DNA from: Sutterella sp.
GTDB taxonomy: Bacteria; Pseudomonadota; Gammaproteobacteria; Burkholderiales; Burkholderiaceae_F
Length of the DNA stretch: 8,241 nucleotides
Assembly: GCA_020025915.1 (NCBI GenBank)
Contig: JAHHRH010000060.1
Coordinates: 1 to 8,241 of the forward strand
Direction of reading: 5' to 3'
Shown: piece after piece, positions 1-5,933 of the stretch
Layout: every line of letters starts with the position of its first letter
Position numbering within the stretch: the first letter of the stretch is position 1
Program-made: the position numbers and the translations under genes
Notes under the pieces: generated by a model
Told to the model about the DNA's origin: nothing
The model's database searches: none
Seen by the model: only the letters and a program-made list of their open reading frames with translations

Positions 1-47
1 CTCCTTTTCATCATAGAGGGTGAGAACGGATTTGTCCTCATGTCCAT
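1..47 (-). CDS. possible 5' end of an unidentified gene running off the left edge
   Basis: On the minus strand an ATG at 47 (a second, in-frame ATG is at 41) opens a frame that stays open to the window edge and reads MDMRTNPFSPSMMKR. The second half of this start is shared exactly with the 2549-2580 copy, which argues that the repeat is the N-terminal coding region of a repeated gene. No clear ribosome-binding site is visible and only 15 full codons are present, so this is a weak call. The family is not recognised; NPF-S/T-P at an N terminus is seen in some ATP-binding proteins, but that is only a resemblance. Confidence 0.25.
   Translation of the reverse strand, partial: MDMRTNPFSPSMMKR
10..41 (-). 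repeat. 32-bp repeat, left copy (inverted relative to 2549-2580)
   Basis: These 32 bases are the exact reverse complement of 2549-2580, and the match stops sharply at both ends. On the minus strand it starts ATGAGGACAAAT and encodes MRTNPFSPSM. The two copies bracket the TSUP and alaX genes in inverted orientation. A perfect match of this length is very unlikely by chance in 8 kb, so it is either a mobile-element piece or the 5' end of a repeated gene. Which of the two is not clear from the sequence. Confidence 0.9.
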
Positions 48-303
48 TTTTTGCTCTAGCGTGAAAAAACTAAAAGCGTTAAATTTTGCAAACCATATTG
101 CTCTCACACAGCAAACAAAACAGGCTCTTCGTGCATAGTCGTGGGGGAAGAGCCATCGCGTCAAATTAAATCATTGATTGAAATTGAACCAGGTCAGTTT
201 GGTAAGGTTTACTATCACGCATCCATTTCAAGCTCAATCATGAAGCCCTACGGAAAGGCGTTGACCACGACATAAAGTACCTTTGTCTGACGTCGCATCG
301 GTC
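48..303. other. intergenic region left of the TSUP gene
   Basis: About 255 nt with no supported gene. It holds the hairpin at 123-154. The minus strand carries short open stretches broken by several stops, and no recognisable protein. It looks like ordinary or decayed intergenic DNA. Confidence 0.5.
110..154 (-). terminator. candidate intrinsic terminator downstream of the TSUP gene
   Basis: GGCTCTTC (123-130) and GAAGAGCC (147-154) form a perfect 8-bp stem with a 16-nt loop. On the minus strand the stem is followed by TGTTTTGTTT, a broken T-rich tract, as expected for termination of leftward transcripts. It lies about 150 nt past the stop of the TSUP gene. The long loop and interrupted T run make it weaker than the 1195-1225 terminator. 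Confidence 0.45.
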
Positions 304-1104
304 TTACAGCATCACACCTTTGTAGATTAATTGAAGCCCTAAAAGCACCATCACAACACTTAACAAGACCACAATAAACCGCGGCTTACTCTGACGTGCA
401 ATCTTAGCACCAAGTTGCGCGCCAAAAATCGCACCGCAACCCACCGCTATGGCAGGTGCCCAAACAATATGATCTAAAAGTGCATGACCTAATACACCGA
501 CAGCCGCACTGACCATCAATACAAACGTCGAAGTCGCCACCGCAACCAAAGGCGGGAAACCCAACAAGAACACCATAATAGGCACATGTACAACGCCGCC
601 ACCGATCCCTAAAATCGAACTCAAGAACCCGACAAAGAGCGAGCAAAATACCCCTAACGCAATCTTGCTTTTTGGTAAGCTCATCGGGTCGAAGTCGTCC
701 GCCGACATCGTGGCCTTTTTGCCTCGAGAGTTCCAATACATGAAGGCACCCAAGAATGCGAGCGTACTACCAAAAAAGATAGAAAAGCCTGATCCAGAGA
801 ACCATGTACTCACATAACTTCCTAAAAATGCACCGGGAATCGTCGCTAAAGCAAAGGGCAACGCAACCTTCAACATAATGCGCTGCTGACGAAAATAGGC
901 GTACGTCCCAGACAAGGCATTCAGTAGAACCCCAAATAAACTGGTACCCACAACCTGTTGAACGGAACTAAACGTACTTCCGCTCGGAGGCATTAAGAAA
1001 TACATAAATAGCGGGACCATAATCAGGCCCCCGCCAATCCCGACCAAGGCACCGAACGAGCCGACACCAATGCCTAGAATAAAAAGCTCAATGAATTCAA
1101 TCAT
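304..1104 (-). CDS. TSUP family (TauE/SafE-like) membrane permease
   Basis: A 266-residue, highly hydrophobic protein of the TauE/SafE (TSUP) family, inner-membrane carriers linked to export or import of sulfite, sulfonates or other small anions. The family's internal duplication is visible: GALVGIGGGLIMVP (residues 18-31) is echoed by SSILGIGGGVVHVP (162-175), each at the start of one half of the protein. About eight hydrophobic segments are present, with a polar linker around residues 125-147 (SRGKKATMSADDFDPM) between the halves. Length is typical for the family. The ATG at 1104 has no obvious Shine-Dalgarno sequence, but the hydrophobic start fits family members. It appears to be transcribed alone, with a terminator upstream (1195-1225) and another candidate downstream (110-154). 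No sulfur-metabolism gene lies nearby, so the substrate cannot be assigned. Confidence 0.9.
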   Translation of the reverse strand: MIEFIELFILGIGVGSFGALVGIGGGLIMVPLFMYFLMPPSGSTFSSVQQVVGTSLFGVLLNALSGTYAYFRQQRIMLKVALPFALATIPGAFLGSYVSTWFSGSGFSIFFGSTLAFLGAFMYWNSRGKKATMSADDFDPMSLPKSKIALGVFCSLFVGFLSSILGIGGGVVHVPIMVFLLGFPPLVAVATSTFVLMVSAAVGVLGHALLDHIVWAPAIAVGCGAIFGAQLGAKIARQSKPRFIVVLLSVVMVLLGLQLIYKGVML

Positions 1105-1168
1105 GATTTAGCCAATTTGAGGGATTTTCACGAGAACGCAGGTTGGCGAAGTCATTTCAACCAAAGAG

Positions 1169-1197
1169 ATCATACACCTGAAAATAGTTGCTTTAAA
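1169..1197 (-). promoter_or_regulatory. candidate sigma-70-type promoter for the TSUP gene
   Basis: On the minus strand TTTAAA (1192-1197) and TATGAT (1169-1174) are separated by exactly 17 nt. The -10 element matches the consensus at 5 of 6 positions and the -35 at 4 of 6. Transcription would start near 1160, about 55 nt before the TSUP ATG. The -35 element overlaps the T tract of the upstream alaX terminator. Confidence 0.35.
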
Positions 1198-1225
1198 AAA
1201 ACGGGACTTCATCTAGAAATCCCGT
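1195..1225 (-). terminator. intrinsic terminator of alaX
   Basis: On the minus strand ACGGGATTTC and GAAGTCCCGT form a stem with one internal mismatch (6 plus 3 pairs) around a TAGAT loop. A run of at least six T follows at once (A run at 1195-1200 on the plus strand). It begins 28 nt after the alaX stop. This is a textbook rho-independent terminator and separates alaX from the TSUP gene. Confidence 0.85.
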
Positions 1226-1253
1226 CGATTTAAGATATGAATTTCAGTCCGTC

Positions 1254-2426
1254 TTAACAAGATGCCCAAAGTTCGTGAATCGCTCGGTGGATCGCATCCA
1301 CATCTGCCTTGAAGCTACCTTGTACAAAGCCTTTGGCACCACCGCCACGACCATTCAACGCTTTATTGAGTGTCGTACTCCAAGTACGTAGCGTGTCGTC
1401 TGAACAAGCCAACACATAACTATAAACTCCAGTCGCCGTTTGTGAGAGCACTACGATCAAAGGCGATTTTTTCGCCTCAGCGAGCATGGTACAAAAATTG
1501 CGTAATTCAAATGGCGTCAATCCATCTTCAACTAGAACTAACGGTTCATTCGTGACAGCAATCGCTTGAACTTTGAGCGCAAAGATCGTTTTGACCAATT
1601 CAACGACTTTAGCCTCTTTCGCTACCAAATCATTTTGAAGGCGCTCAACTGTAGCACTGATTTCGAGTGGCTTAGCGGACAAAAGGTTCGAAACCGTTCG
1701 AGTTTCACGCACACGGGCGTCATAGTCACGCAACGCACGCAATCCACAGACAAAAGCAATACGAGTTCCGCCACGATGCTTCATGCGACTAAGCACTTTG
1801 AGGCAACCAATTTCACCAGTACGCTTAACGTGTACTCCGCAACACGCACATCGGTCACAACCTGGAACATTCACGATACGCACTTTACCCGTTAAAGCTT
1901 TTTTGCTACGGTAGTCCATGGCATCAAGCTCAGCTTGCGTCGGAAAGAGAACCTCGACTTCAAGATTCGCCACAATCGCTTCGTTCGAGCGACGTTCCAT
2001 CTCGGCCACGTCTTCATCCGTCATCACACCATTAAAGTCACAGGTGATGACATCGTCATCCATATGGAAGCCGACATTATCAAAGCCAAAGGCTTGATTG
2101 ACGAGTCCTGAGAAGATATGTTCGCCCGTATGGTTTTGCATATTGTCAAAGCGACGCTCCCAATCCAATACGCCTTCAACAACCTGGCCAACTTCAAGCG
2201 GTGCCTCGCAATAGTGAACTATGCCAGCATCCGTACGACGTACATCCGTCACTTTGACGCCTCCAAGCGTCCCTAAGTCCGCTGGTTGACCACCGCCTTC
2301 TGGATAAAAAGCCGTATCGTCCAACACGACCTCAAAACCTTTCTTACTTGCTGTAACGCTCAGAACCTTCGCAGAAAACGCTTGAACATAAGCATCGCGA
2401 TAAAAAAGCTCATTCATGCTAGCCAT
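1254..2426 (-). CDS. alaX: AlaX-type alanyl-tRNA editing protein with DHHA1 domain
   Basis: A 390-residue free-standing editing protein of the AlaX family. Such proteins hydrolyse tRNA(Ala) mischarged with serine or glycine in the cytosol. The N-terminal part (about 1-95) resembles the AlaRS domain before the editing site, including the FYPEGGGQPAD motif (40-50). The editing zinc site is visible as HTGEH (H99, H103) and CCGVH (C195, H199), followed by TGEIG (203-207). A helical, probably coiled-coil stretch spans roughly 255-285. The C-terminal DHHA1 domain (about 295-388) ends with the glycine-rich motif GRGGGAKGFVQG (359-370). No aminoacylation domain is present, so it is not alaS; the architecture and length fit long-form AlaX. 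ATG at 2426 is preceded by AAGG with 7 nt spacing; an in-frame ATG at 2417 is possible. It is transcribed alone, closed by the terminator at 1195-1225. Confidence 0.93.
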   Translation of the reverse strand: MASMNELFYRDAYVQAFSAKVLSVTASKKGFEVVLDDTAFYPEGGGQPADLGTLGGVKVTDVRRTDAGIVHYCEAPLEVGQVVEGVLDWERRFDNMQNHTGEHIFSGLVNQAFGFDNVGFHMDDDVITCDFNGVMTDEDVAEMERRSNEAIVANLEVEVLFPTQAELDAMDYRSKKALTGKVRIVNVPGCDRCACCGVHVKRTGEIGCLKVLSRMKHRGGTRIAFVCGLRALRDYDARVRETRTVSNLLSAKPLEISATVERLQNDLVAKEAKVVELVKTIFALKVQAIAVTNEPLVLVEDGLTPFELRNFCTMLAEAKKSPLIVVLSQTATGVYSYVLACSDDTLRTWSTTLNKALNGRGGGAKGFVQGSFKADVDAIHRAIHELWASC

Positions 2427-2433
2427 AGTATTG

Positions 2434-2437
2434 CCTT
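2434..2437 (-). promoter_or_regulatory. ribosome-binding site of alaX
   Basis: AAGG on the minus strand lies 7 nt before the ATG at 2426. This supports that start over the in-frame ATG nine bases further in. Confidence 0.5.
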
Positions 2438-2548
2438 AAAACAACCATTTTGAACATGGAAAGACGCAATCAATCCAACTGTATTTCATCGGGAGGGTTT
2501 CCTTCATAGTCAACTTCACGTTAGGTAAACTTCTCTAAAAAATGCAAA

Positions 2549-2580
2549 ATGAGGACAAATCCGTTCTCACCCTCTATGAT
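2549..2580 (+). repeat. 32-bp repeat, right copy (inverted relative to 10-41)
   Basis: Exact reverse complement of 10-41. On the plus strand it begins ATGAGGACAAAT. As RNA, TGAGGAC (2550-2556) and GTTCTCA (2563-2569) can form a 7-bp stem with one G-U pair around AAATCC, so a structural role is also possible. Confidence 0.9.
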
Positions 2581-2641
2581 TGAACGCATCCAGACCGTGT
2601 ACGTTTTATTGTATCGAGTAGGAGGCATGGGGTCACGCTAA
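2549..2641 (+). pseudogene. short frame sharing its N terminus with the left-edge frame
   Basis: ATG at 2549 opens a 30-codon frame that starts MRTNPFSPSMIERIQTVYVL and stops at TAA 2639-2641. Its first ten residues equal those of the frame at 1-47, after which the two diverge at the DNA level. No clear ribosome-binding site is present. It is best read as a truncated copy of the start of a repeated gene, or as chance coding within a non-coding repeat. Function unknown. Confidence 0.3.
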
Positions 2642-2706
2642 CCTAAAACTGCGCGGCTTATATCTCCGCCCTAAAGGACGAAGCTTTACGCCGCAATTTG
2701 GTAAAG
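2633..2706 (-). mobile_element. remnant of an IS200/IS605-type tnpB 3' end (left copy)
   Basis: On the minus strand the frame reads LPNCGVKLRPLGRR and then reaches TGA at 2633-2635. The CGVKLRP core resembles the ACGxxVRP-like tail of TnpB proteins. The same bases form an end-hairpin: CTTCGTCC-TTTA-GGGCGGAG on the minus strand (2664-2683), 8 bp with two G-U pairs, which is the style of IS605-family right ends and omega-RNA tails. Bases 2675-2706 match 5712-5743 in inverted orientation at 29 of 32 positions. The upstream part of tnpB is missing: a stop lies in frame a few codons earlier. Confidence 0.6.
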
Positions 2707-2806
2707 AGACTTCACTCCAACATTACGCTCTAACAATTCTATGAAGTTTGTGAGCAAAAAAGGACTTCTTGGTGAAGTTCTACTCAGTATCACCTACCCT
2801 CTTCGG

Positions 2807-2812
2807 TATAAT
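2807..2812 (+). promoter_or_regulatory. candidate -10 box for the TRAP operon
   Basis: A perfect TATAAT lies about 70 nt before the dctP start. No good TTGACA-like element sits 16-18 nt upstream (the region reads CTCAGTA), so the promoter may depend on an activator or the box may be fortuitous. Confidence 0.4.
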
Positions 2813-2840
2813 GTAACCATTTCTTTTAATATATTCGGCT

Positions 2841-2857
2841 GATCCTATTCGAGGATC
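2841..2857 (+). promoter_or_regulatory. small palindrome in the dctP leader
   Basis: GATCCT-ATTCG-AGGATC is a perfect 6-bp inverted repeat with a 5-nt loop, 21 nt before the dctP ATG and downstream of the TATAAT box. It could be a leader hairpin or an operator half-site pair. No T tract follows, so it is not a terminator. Confidence 0.35.
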
Positions 2858-2878
2858 TTCGCCACTGCGAGTCCACTA

Positions 2879-3880
2879 ATGCATCAGATTTTGAAGTCCG
2901 CTGCCGTCACTATCACGGCAGTCTTTGCTTGTGCCTACTCTTATGCTGCCGATTTTGCAGCTCAGACGATCCGTTTAGCCCATACGGCCGCCGTCTCTCA
3001 CGCACATCACGAAGCAGCCCAACTCTTTGCAAAGAATGTCGCTGACCGCACAGGTGGCAAGGTCAAGGTTGAAGTCTACCCTGCTGGCGAATTGGGTGAC
3101 CAGCCAGCGTTGGCTGAACAGGTTACTTTGATGGCCTTGGATGGCGCCGTTGTGAGTTTAGGTAACCTCGCCATGTATTCCAAGAAGTTGAACGCCATGA
3201 CGGCGCCCTTCCTTTTTGCGGATTACGACCATGCACACCGCACGATCGACAAATTCGTAATGCCTTGGATGAACGAAGGCTTGGTGCAGCACGATGCCAT
3301 TGGTCTATCGATGTTTGACTATGGCTTCCGTCAGACCACCACGAAGGGAGTGCCCATTCATACGGCCGCTGACCTGAAGGGGCTCAAGATTCGCGTTCCG
3401 CCTTCTACGGGACTTTTGGCAGCCTTTGATGCCGTTGGCGCTAACACGCAAAAGATTGCTTACTCAGAACTCTATACGTCTTTGAAGCAAGGCGTGGTTG
3501 TAGGTCAAGAAAACCCTGTCTTCACGATTTTGGCTGACTCGCTTTTCGAAACGCAAGACCAGTTGGCGCTCACGAAGCACTATTTTGACTGCCAGGTCAT
3601 GCTCTTTAATAAAACCTTCTTTGAAGGCCTCAGCCCTGAACTTCAAAAGATTTTGAAGGAAGAAGCGGTCAACGCTCAGAATTTGACGCGAGATCGTATT
3701 AGTCACGGTGAAGCTGCTGTCATTGAAGAACTCAAGACCAAGGGCATGAATGTCACGACACCCGATCGAGAATCCTTCGTGAAGATGATGACGCCGGCTT
3801 ATGAGAAAATCGGCGAGCTCGCTGGTAAAGACGAAATGAAGAAGCTTCTTGACGCTGTCGAAGCAACTCGCACGAAGTAA
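2879..3880 (+). CDS. dctP: TRAP transporter periplasmic substrate-binding protein (DctP/SiaP type)
   Basis: A 333-residue periplasmic binding protein that captures a small organic acid and hands it to the DctQM membrane unit. A Sec signal peptide is evident: basic start MHQILK, hydrophobic core to about residue 20, and SYA-A near 21-24 as a likely cleavage site. The mature protein shows the DctP hallmarks: AGELGDQ (69-75), GFRQTTTKG (149-157), DLKGLKIRVP (165-174) and GQENP (209-213). R172 matches the near-universal carboxylate-binding arginine of TRAP proteins (R147 of SiaP), and R151 matches SiaP R127. The sequence is closest in style to the DctP/SiaP branch, so a C4-dicarboxylate or another carboxylate is plausible, but the ligand is not decided here. 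The ATG has no strong Shine-Dalgarno sequence. It is the first gene of the operon, 14 nt before dctM. Confidence 0.95.
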   Translation: MHQILKSAAVTITAVFACAYSYAADFAAQTIRLAHTAAVSHAHHEAAQLFAKNVADRTGGKVKVEVYPAGELGDQPALAEQVTLMALDGAVVSLGNLAMYSKKLNAMTAPFLFADYDHAHRTIDKFVMPWMNEGLVQHDAIGLSMFDYGFRQTTTKGVPIHTAADLKGLKIRVPPSTGLLAAFDAVGANTQKIAYSELYTSLKQGVVVGQENPVFTILADSLFETQDQLALTKHYFDCQVMLFNKTFFEGLSPELQKILKEEAVNAQNLTRDRISHGEAAVIEELKTKGMNVTTPDRESFVKMMTPAYEKIGELAGKDEMKKLLDAVEATRTK

Positions 3881-3894
3881 TCGAATCATTCGTC

Positions 3895-5178
3895 ATGTTC
3901 ATGTTCGTCATTTTTGCAGCGGTATTGGTGCTCATGCTCATCGGAGTGAGCACTGCCGTGACCATGGGCTTTGCGTCGATCGCTACTTTCCTTTTTGCTG
4001 GTGGCGATCCCGTGAAGCTCTTTTTAGTGCCGCAACGTATGTTTGCGCAGGTCTCTGGTATTACCTTAATGTCCATTCCCTTTTTCTTATTGATGGGGAA
4101 TCTGATGTCCGTCGGTGGCGTGAGTCAAAGTCTCTTTGGTTTTGGTCGCGTATGTTTAGGTCACCGTTGGGGTGGGCTATCTAACGCTGCCATTGTGGCT
4201 TGCGTCGTGATGGCCGCGATGTCTGGATCTGCCGCTGCGTGCGCTGCAGGGATTGGCATGATTGCCATTGCGGAAATGTCGAAATCGGGTTACGGGCGCC
4301 CTTTTAGTTGCGCAACCATTGCCGCTGGCGGTGCCCTTGGCCCCATTATTCCACCATCGATCACACTGATTTTATACGCTGGTCTCACGCAAACTAGCGT
4401 GAATGCCCTCTTTGCAGCAGGCGCTGTCCCAGGGCTTATGCTTGGTATTGGCTTTATGGCTTGGTCAAGCTTGATGTGCGCGCGTAAGGGCTATGCCAAA
4501 ACAACCTCTGTACCTATGCGTGAACGTTGGATTGCGTTTAAAGAAGCCTTCTTTGCTTTAATGACCCCTGTCATCGTCATGGGGGGCATGTTTGGCGGTT
4601 TTTTTACGGCAACCGAAGCGGCCGCTATAGCATCGCTTTATGTGATGTTTTTAGGCTTTTTCGTCTACAAGACGCTACACGTCAAAGACCTGCCGGGTAT
4701 CTTTTGGGACACCGTTGAGCAGACAGCTAAAGTCATGTTCGTGATTGCCACAGCAGGATTCTTTCAGTATGTACTCCTTTATACACGTATTCCACAGCAA
4801 GCCATTGCCTTTATCTCAACCTCTTTTGCAACGATTGCGCCCGTCCTTTTGATCATCATTGCGCTTCTTGTCTTGATGGGTTGCTTCATGGAAGGGACAG
4901 CGATTTTGTTAATCACCGTCCCCATCTTTGTGCCGCTAGCAAAGACCTTTGGTTATGACGTCATTCAGTTAGGTGTCGTGATGTGTATTGCCTTAGCGAT
5001 TGGTGTACTCACGCCGCCCGTTGGTCTGAATCTCTATGTTATGAGTTCAATTACTGGCGAAAAAGTGATGGCTATTGCTAAAGAAGCGGTAGGTTATGTA
5101 TTGATTATGGTGTTGGCTGCCATTGCAGTGGCCTTTATTCCTGAACTCTCGTTGGGTCTAGCCCGTTTGGTGAATTAA
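3895..5178 (+). CDS. dctM: TRAP transporter large permease (DctM)
   Basis: A 427-residue integral membrane protein, the Na+- or H+-coupled transport subunit of the TRAP system, of standard length and with about twelve hydrophobic segments. Family motifs seen in order are IPFFLLMGNLMSVGG (61-75), MSGSAAACAAGIG (109-121), LGPIIPPS (148-155), FFTATEAAAIA (236-246), FMEGTAILLI (331-340) and VLTPPVGLNLYV (371-382). The paired PPS and TPPVG elements mark the two repeat halves of the transport domain. ATG at 3895 follows the dctP stop by 14 nt without a clear Shine-Dalgarno sequence; a second in-frame ATG at 3901 is equally possible. Its stop overlaps the dctQ ribosome-binding site. It precedes dctQ, whereas most TRAP operons place dctQ first. 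Confidence 0.96.
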   Translation: MFMFVIFAAVLVLMLIGVSTAVTMGFASIATFLFAGGDPVKLFLVPQRMFAQVSGITLMSIPFFLLMGNLMSVGGVSQSLFGFGRVCLGHRWGGLSNAAIVACVVMAAMSGSAAACAAGIGMIAIAEMSKSGYGRPFSCATIAAGGALGPIIPPSITLILYAGLTQTSVNALFAAGAVPGLMLGIGFMAWSSLMCARKGYAKTTSVPMRERWIAFKEAFFALMTPVIVMGGMFGGFFTATEAAAIASLYVMFLGFFVYKTLHVKDLPGIFWDTVEQTAKVMFVIATAGFFQYVLLYTRIPQQAIAFISTSFATIAPVLLIIIALLVLMGCFMEGTAILLITVPIFVPLAKTFGYDVIQLGVVMCIALAIGVLTPPVGLNLYVMSSITGEKVMAIAKEAVGYVLIMVLAAIAVAFIPELSLGLARLVN

Positions 5179-5182
5179 GGAG
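5177..5182 (+). promoter_or_regulatory. ribosome-binding site fixing the dctQ GTG start
   Basis: AAGGAG overlaps the dctM TAA and lies 6 nt before the GTG at 5189. It is the best Shine-Dalgarno sequence in the operon, decides the non-ATG start, and suggests coupled translation of dctM and dctQ. Confidence 0.8.
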
Positions 5183-5188
5183 ACTGCT

Positions 5189-5695
5189 GTGAACACTCTA
5201 CTAACTCTCTTGTGTACGTTAGATCGCGCTTTGAGTCAAGTCGCTCGCTCAGTGAGCGTCTTTTGCTTAGCCGCGATCTTTCTACTCTTTTTAGCGAATA
5301 TCTTTGTTCGTTTTGTGCCCGTATATAACTTCACTCAAACGGATGATTGGATTCAAATTTTCTTGGTTTGGATGATTTTTCCGAGCGCCATGGAACTCGT
5401 GCGTACACGTAGTCACTTTATGGTTGATGTTCTTACTGAGCGTATGGTTGGTACCCTGACGGGACGAATTTGTCGCGTGGTCGTCACCCTTATTGAATTA
5501 ACAACCTATGCTCTCATTTGCTGGCATGGGTGGGTCTGGGTAATGCGCGCCCAAGCCACTTTTCAATCGATTCCGTGGTTGCAAGTGCGTTGGGCTTATG
5601 CCGCTATTCCTGTGAGCGCCTTCTTTATGACACTCTATGGATGTCGCGACTTCATCCAGGCCTTGTTGGCATTAAAAAAAACAAAAGCCCATTAG
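5189..5695 (+). CDS. dctQ: TRAP transporter small permease (DctQ)
   Basis: A 168-residue membrane protein with four hydrophobic segments (about 21-41, 54-70, 96-116, 134-152), matching the DctQ fold that pairs with DctM in the inner membrane. Typical features are TDDWIQIFLVWMIFPSAMEL (51-70), with its Trp-rich helix start, then the basic VRTRSHFMVD (71-80), and a late IPWLQVRWAYAAIPVS (128-143). It starts with GTG behind a strong AAGGAG and ends with a basic tail, LKKTKAH. It is the last gene of the operon; a tnpB-tail remnant begins 17 nt after its stop, and no proper terminator follows. Confidence 0.93.
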   Translation: MNTLLTLLCTLDRALSQVARSVSVFCLAAIFLLFLANIFVRFVPVYNFTQTDDWIQIFLVWMIFPSAMELVRTRSHFMVDVLTERMVGTLTGRICRVVVTLIELTTYALICWHGWVWVMRAQATFQSIPWLQVRWAYAAIPVSAFFMTLYGCRDFIQALLALKKTKAH

Positions 5696-5711
5696 CCTTA
5701 AGCCCCGAGGC

Positions 5712-5804
5712 CTTTACCCAATTACGGCGTAAAGCTCCGTCCTCATGACATGTACCACCCACCCGATGGCTAGAAGGCACGAATCTCCGCCGTTCACGAC
5801 GGAG
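5712..5804 (+). mobile_element. remnant of an IS200/IS605-type tnpB 3' end (right copy) with end-hairpin
   Basis: The plus-strand frame reads LPNYGVKLRPHDMYHPPDG and stops at TAG 5771-5773, paralleling LPNCGVKLRP of the left copy. Bases 5712-5743 match 2706-2675 (minus) at 29 of 32 positions and then diverge. A hairpin follows at 5785-5804, CTCCGCCG-TTCA-CGACGGAG, with one C-A mismatch as plus-strand RNA or a G-U pair as minus-strand RNA. No upstream tnpB sequence is present because dctQ ends 16 nt before. It is a decayed element end, not an active insertion sequence. Confidence 0.55.
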
Positions 5805-5880
5805 AGAACTGCAAATATGTATGACAATCACGTTTAGTCTCATCATAAATGTAATGGTATTTGTCGACGTTCGTGCCTTC
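5773..5880. repeat. 11-bp inverted repeat pair
   Basis: GAAGGCACGAA (5773-5783) and TTCGTGCCTTC (5870-5880) are perfect inverted copies about 86 nt apart. The first arm abuts the hairpin at 5785-5804. The second lies in the spacer of the candidate promoter of the small gene at 5934. AAGGCACGA also occurs in the hairpin at 8196-8215, which hints at a shared element-end motif. Confidence 0.6.
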
Positions 5881-5889
5881 GAATATTAC
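5861..5889 (+). promoter_or_regulatory. candidate promoter for the small gene at 5934
   Basis: TTGTCG (5861-5866) and TATTAC (5884-5889) are spaced by 17 nt, each matching the sigma-70 consensus at 4 of 6 positions. The spacing is ideal but both boxes are weak. Confidence 0.25.
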
Positions 5890-5933
5890 GTGTTACGATT
5901 GAATTTTTGAAATTATTTTTGGTTGAGGCACAT

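Larger units (their letters stand above)
2427..2878. other. 452-nt divergent intergenic region between alaX and dctP
   Basis: This gap separates leftward alaX from the rightward TRAP operon. From left to right it holds the alaX leader, the second 32-bp repeat copy with a truncated 30-codon frame (2549-2641), a tnpB 3'-end remnant on the minus strand (2633-2706), a TATAAT box (2807-2812) and a small palindrome (2841-2857). It is therefore mostly mobile-element debris followed by the dctP control region. Confidence 0.7.

Noticed and set aside
1254..2426. Truncated alanyl-tRNA synthetase
   Set aside because: The protein starts cleanly at the editing region with its own ribosome-binding site, keeps the zinc site and DHHA1 domain, and has its own terminator. 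It is a normal AlaX, not a broken alaS.
3464..4076. Long antisense frames opposite dctP and dctM
   Set aside because: They lie wholly on the opposite strand of two confident TRAP genes, have no recognisable domain, and are explained by codon bias of the real genes.
5785..5804. Terminator for the TRAP operon
   Set aside because: The stem is good but no T tract follows on either strand, and the sequence fits an insertion-element end better.
5907..5933. TTG start of the small Tat gene
   Set aside because: The nine extra residues would precede the twin-arginine signal and the TTG has no ribosome-binding site; ATG 5934 has GAGG at good spacing.
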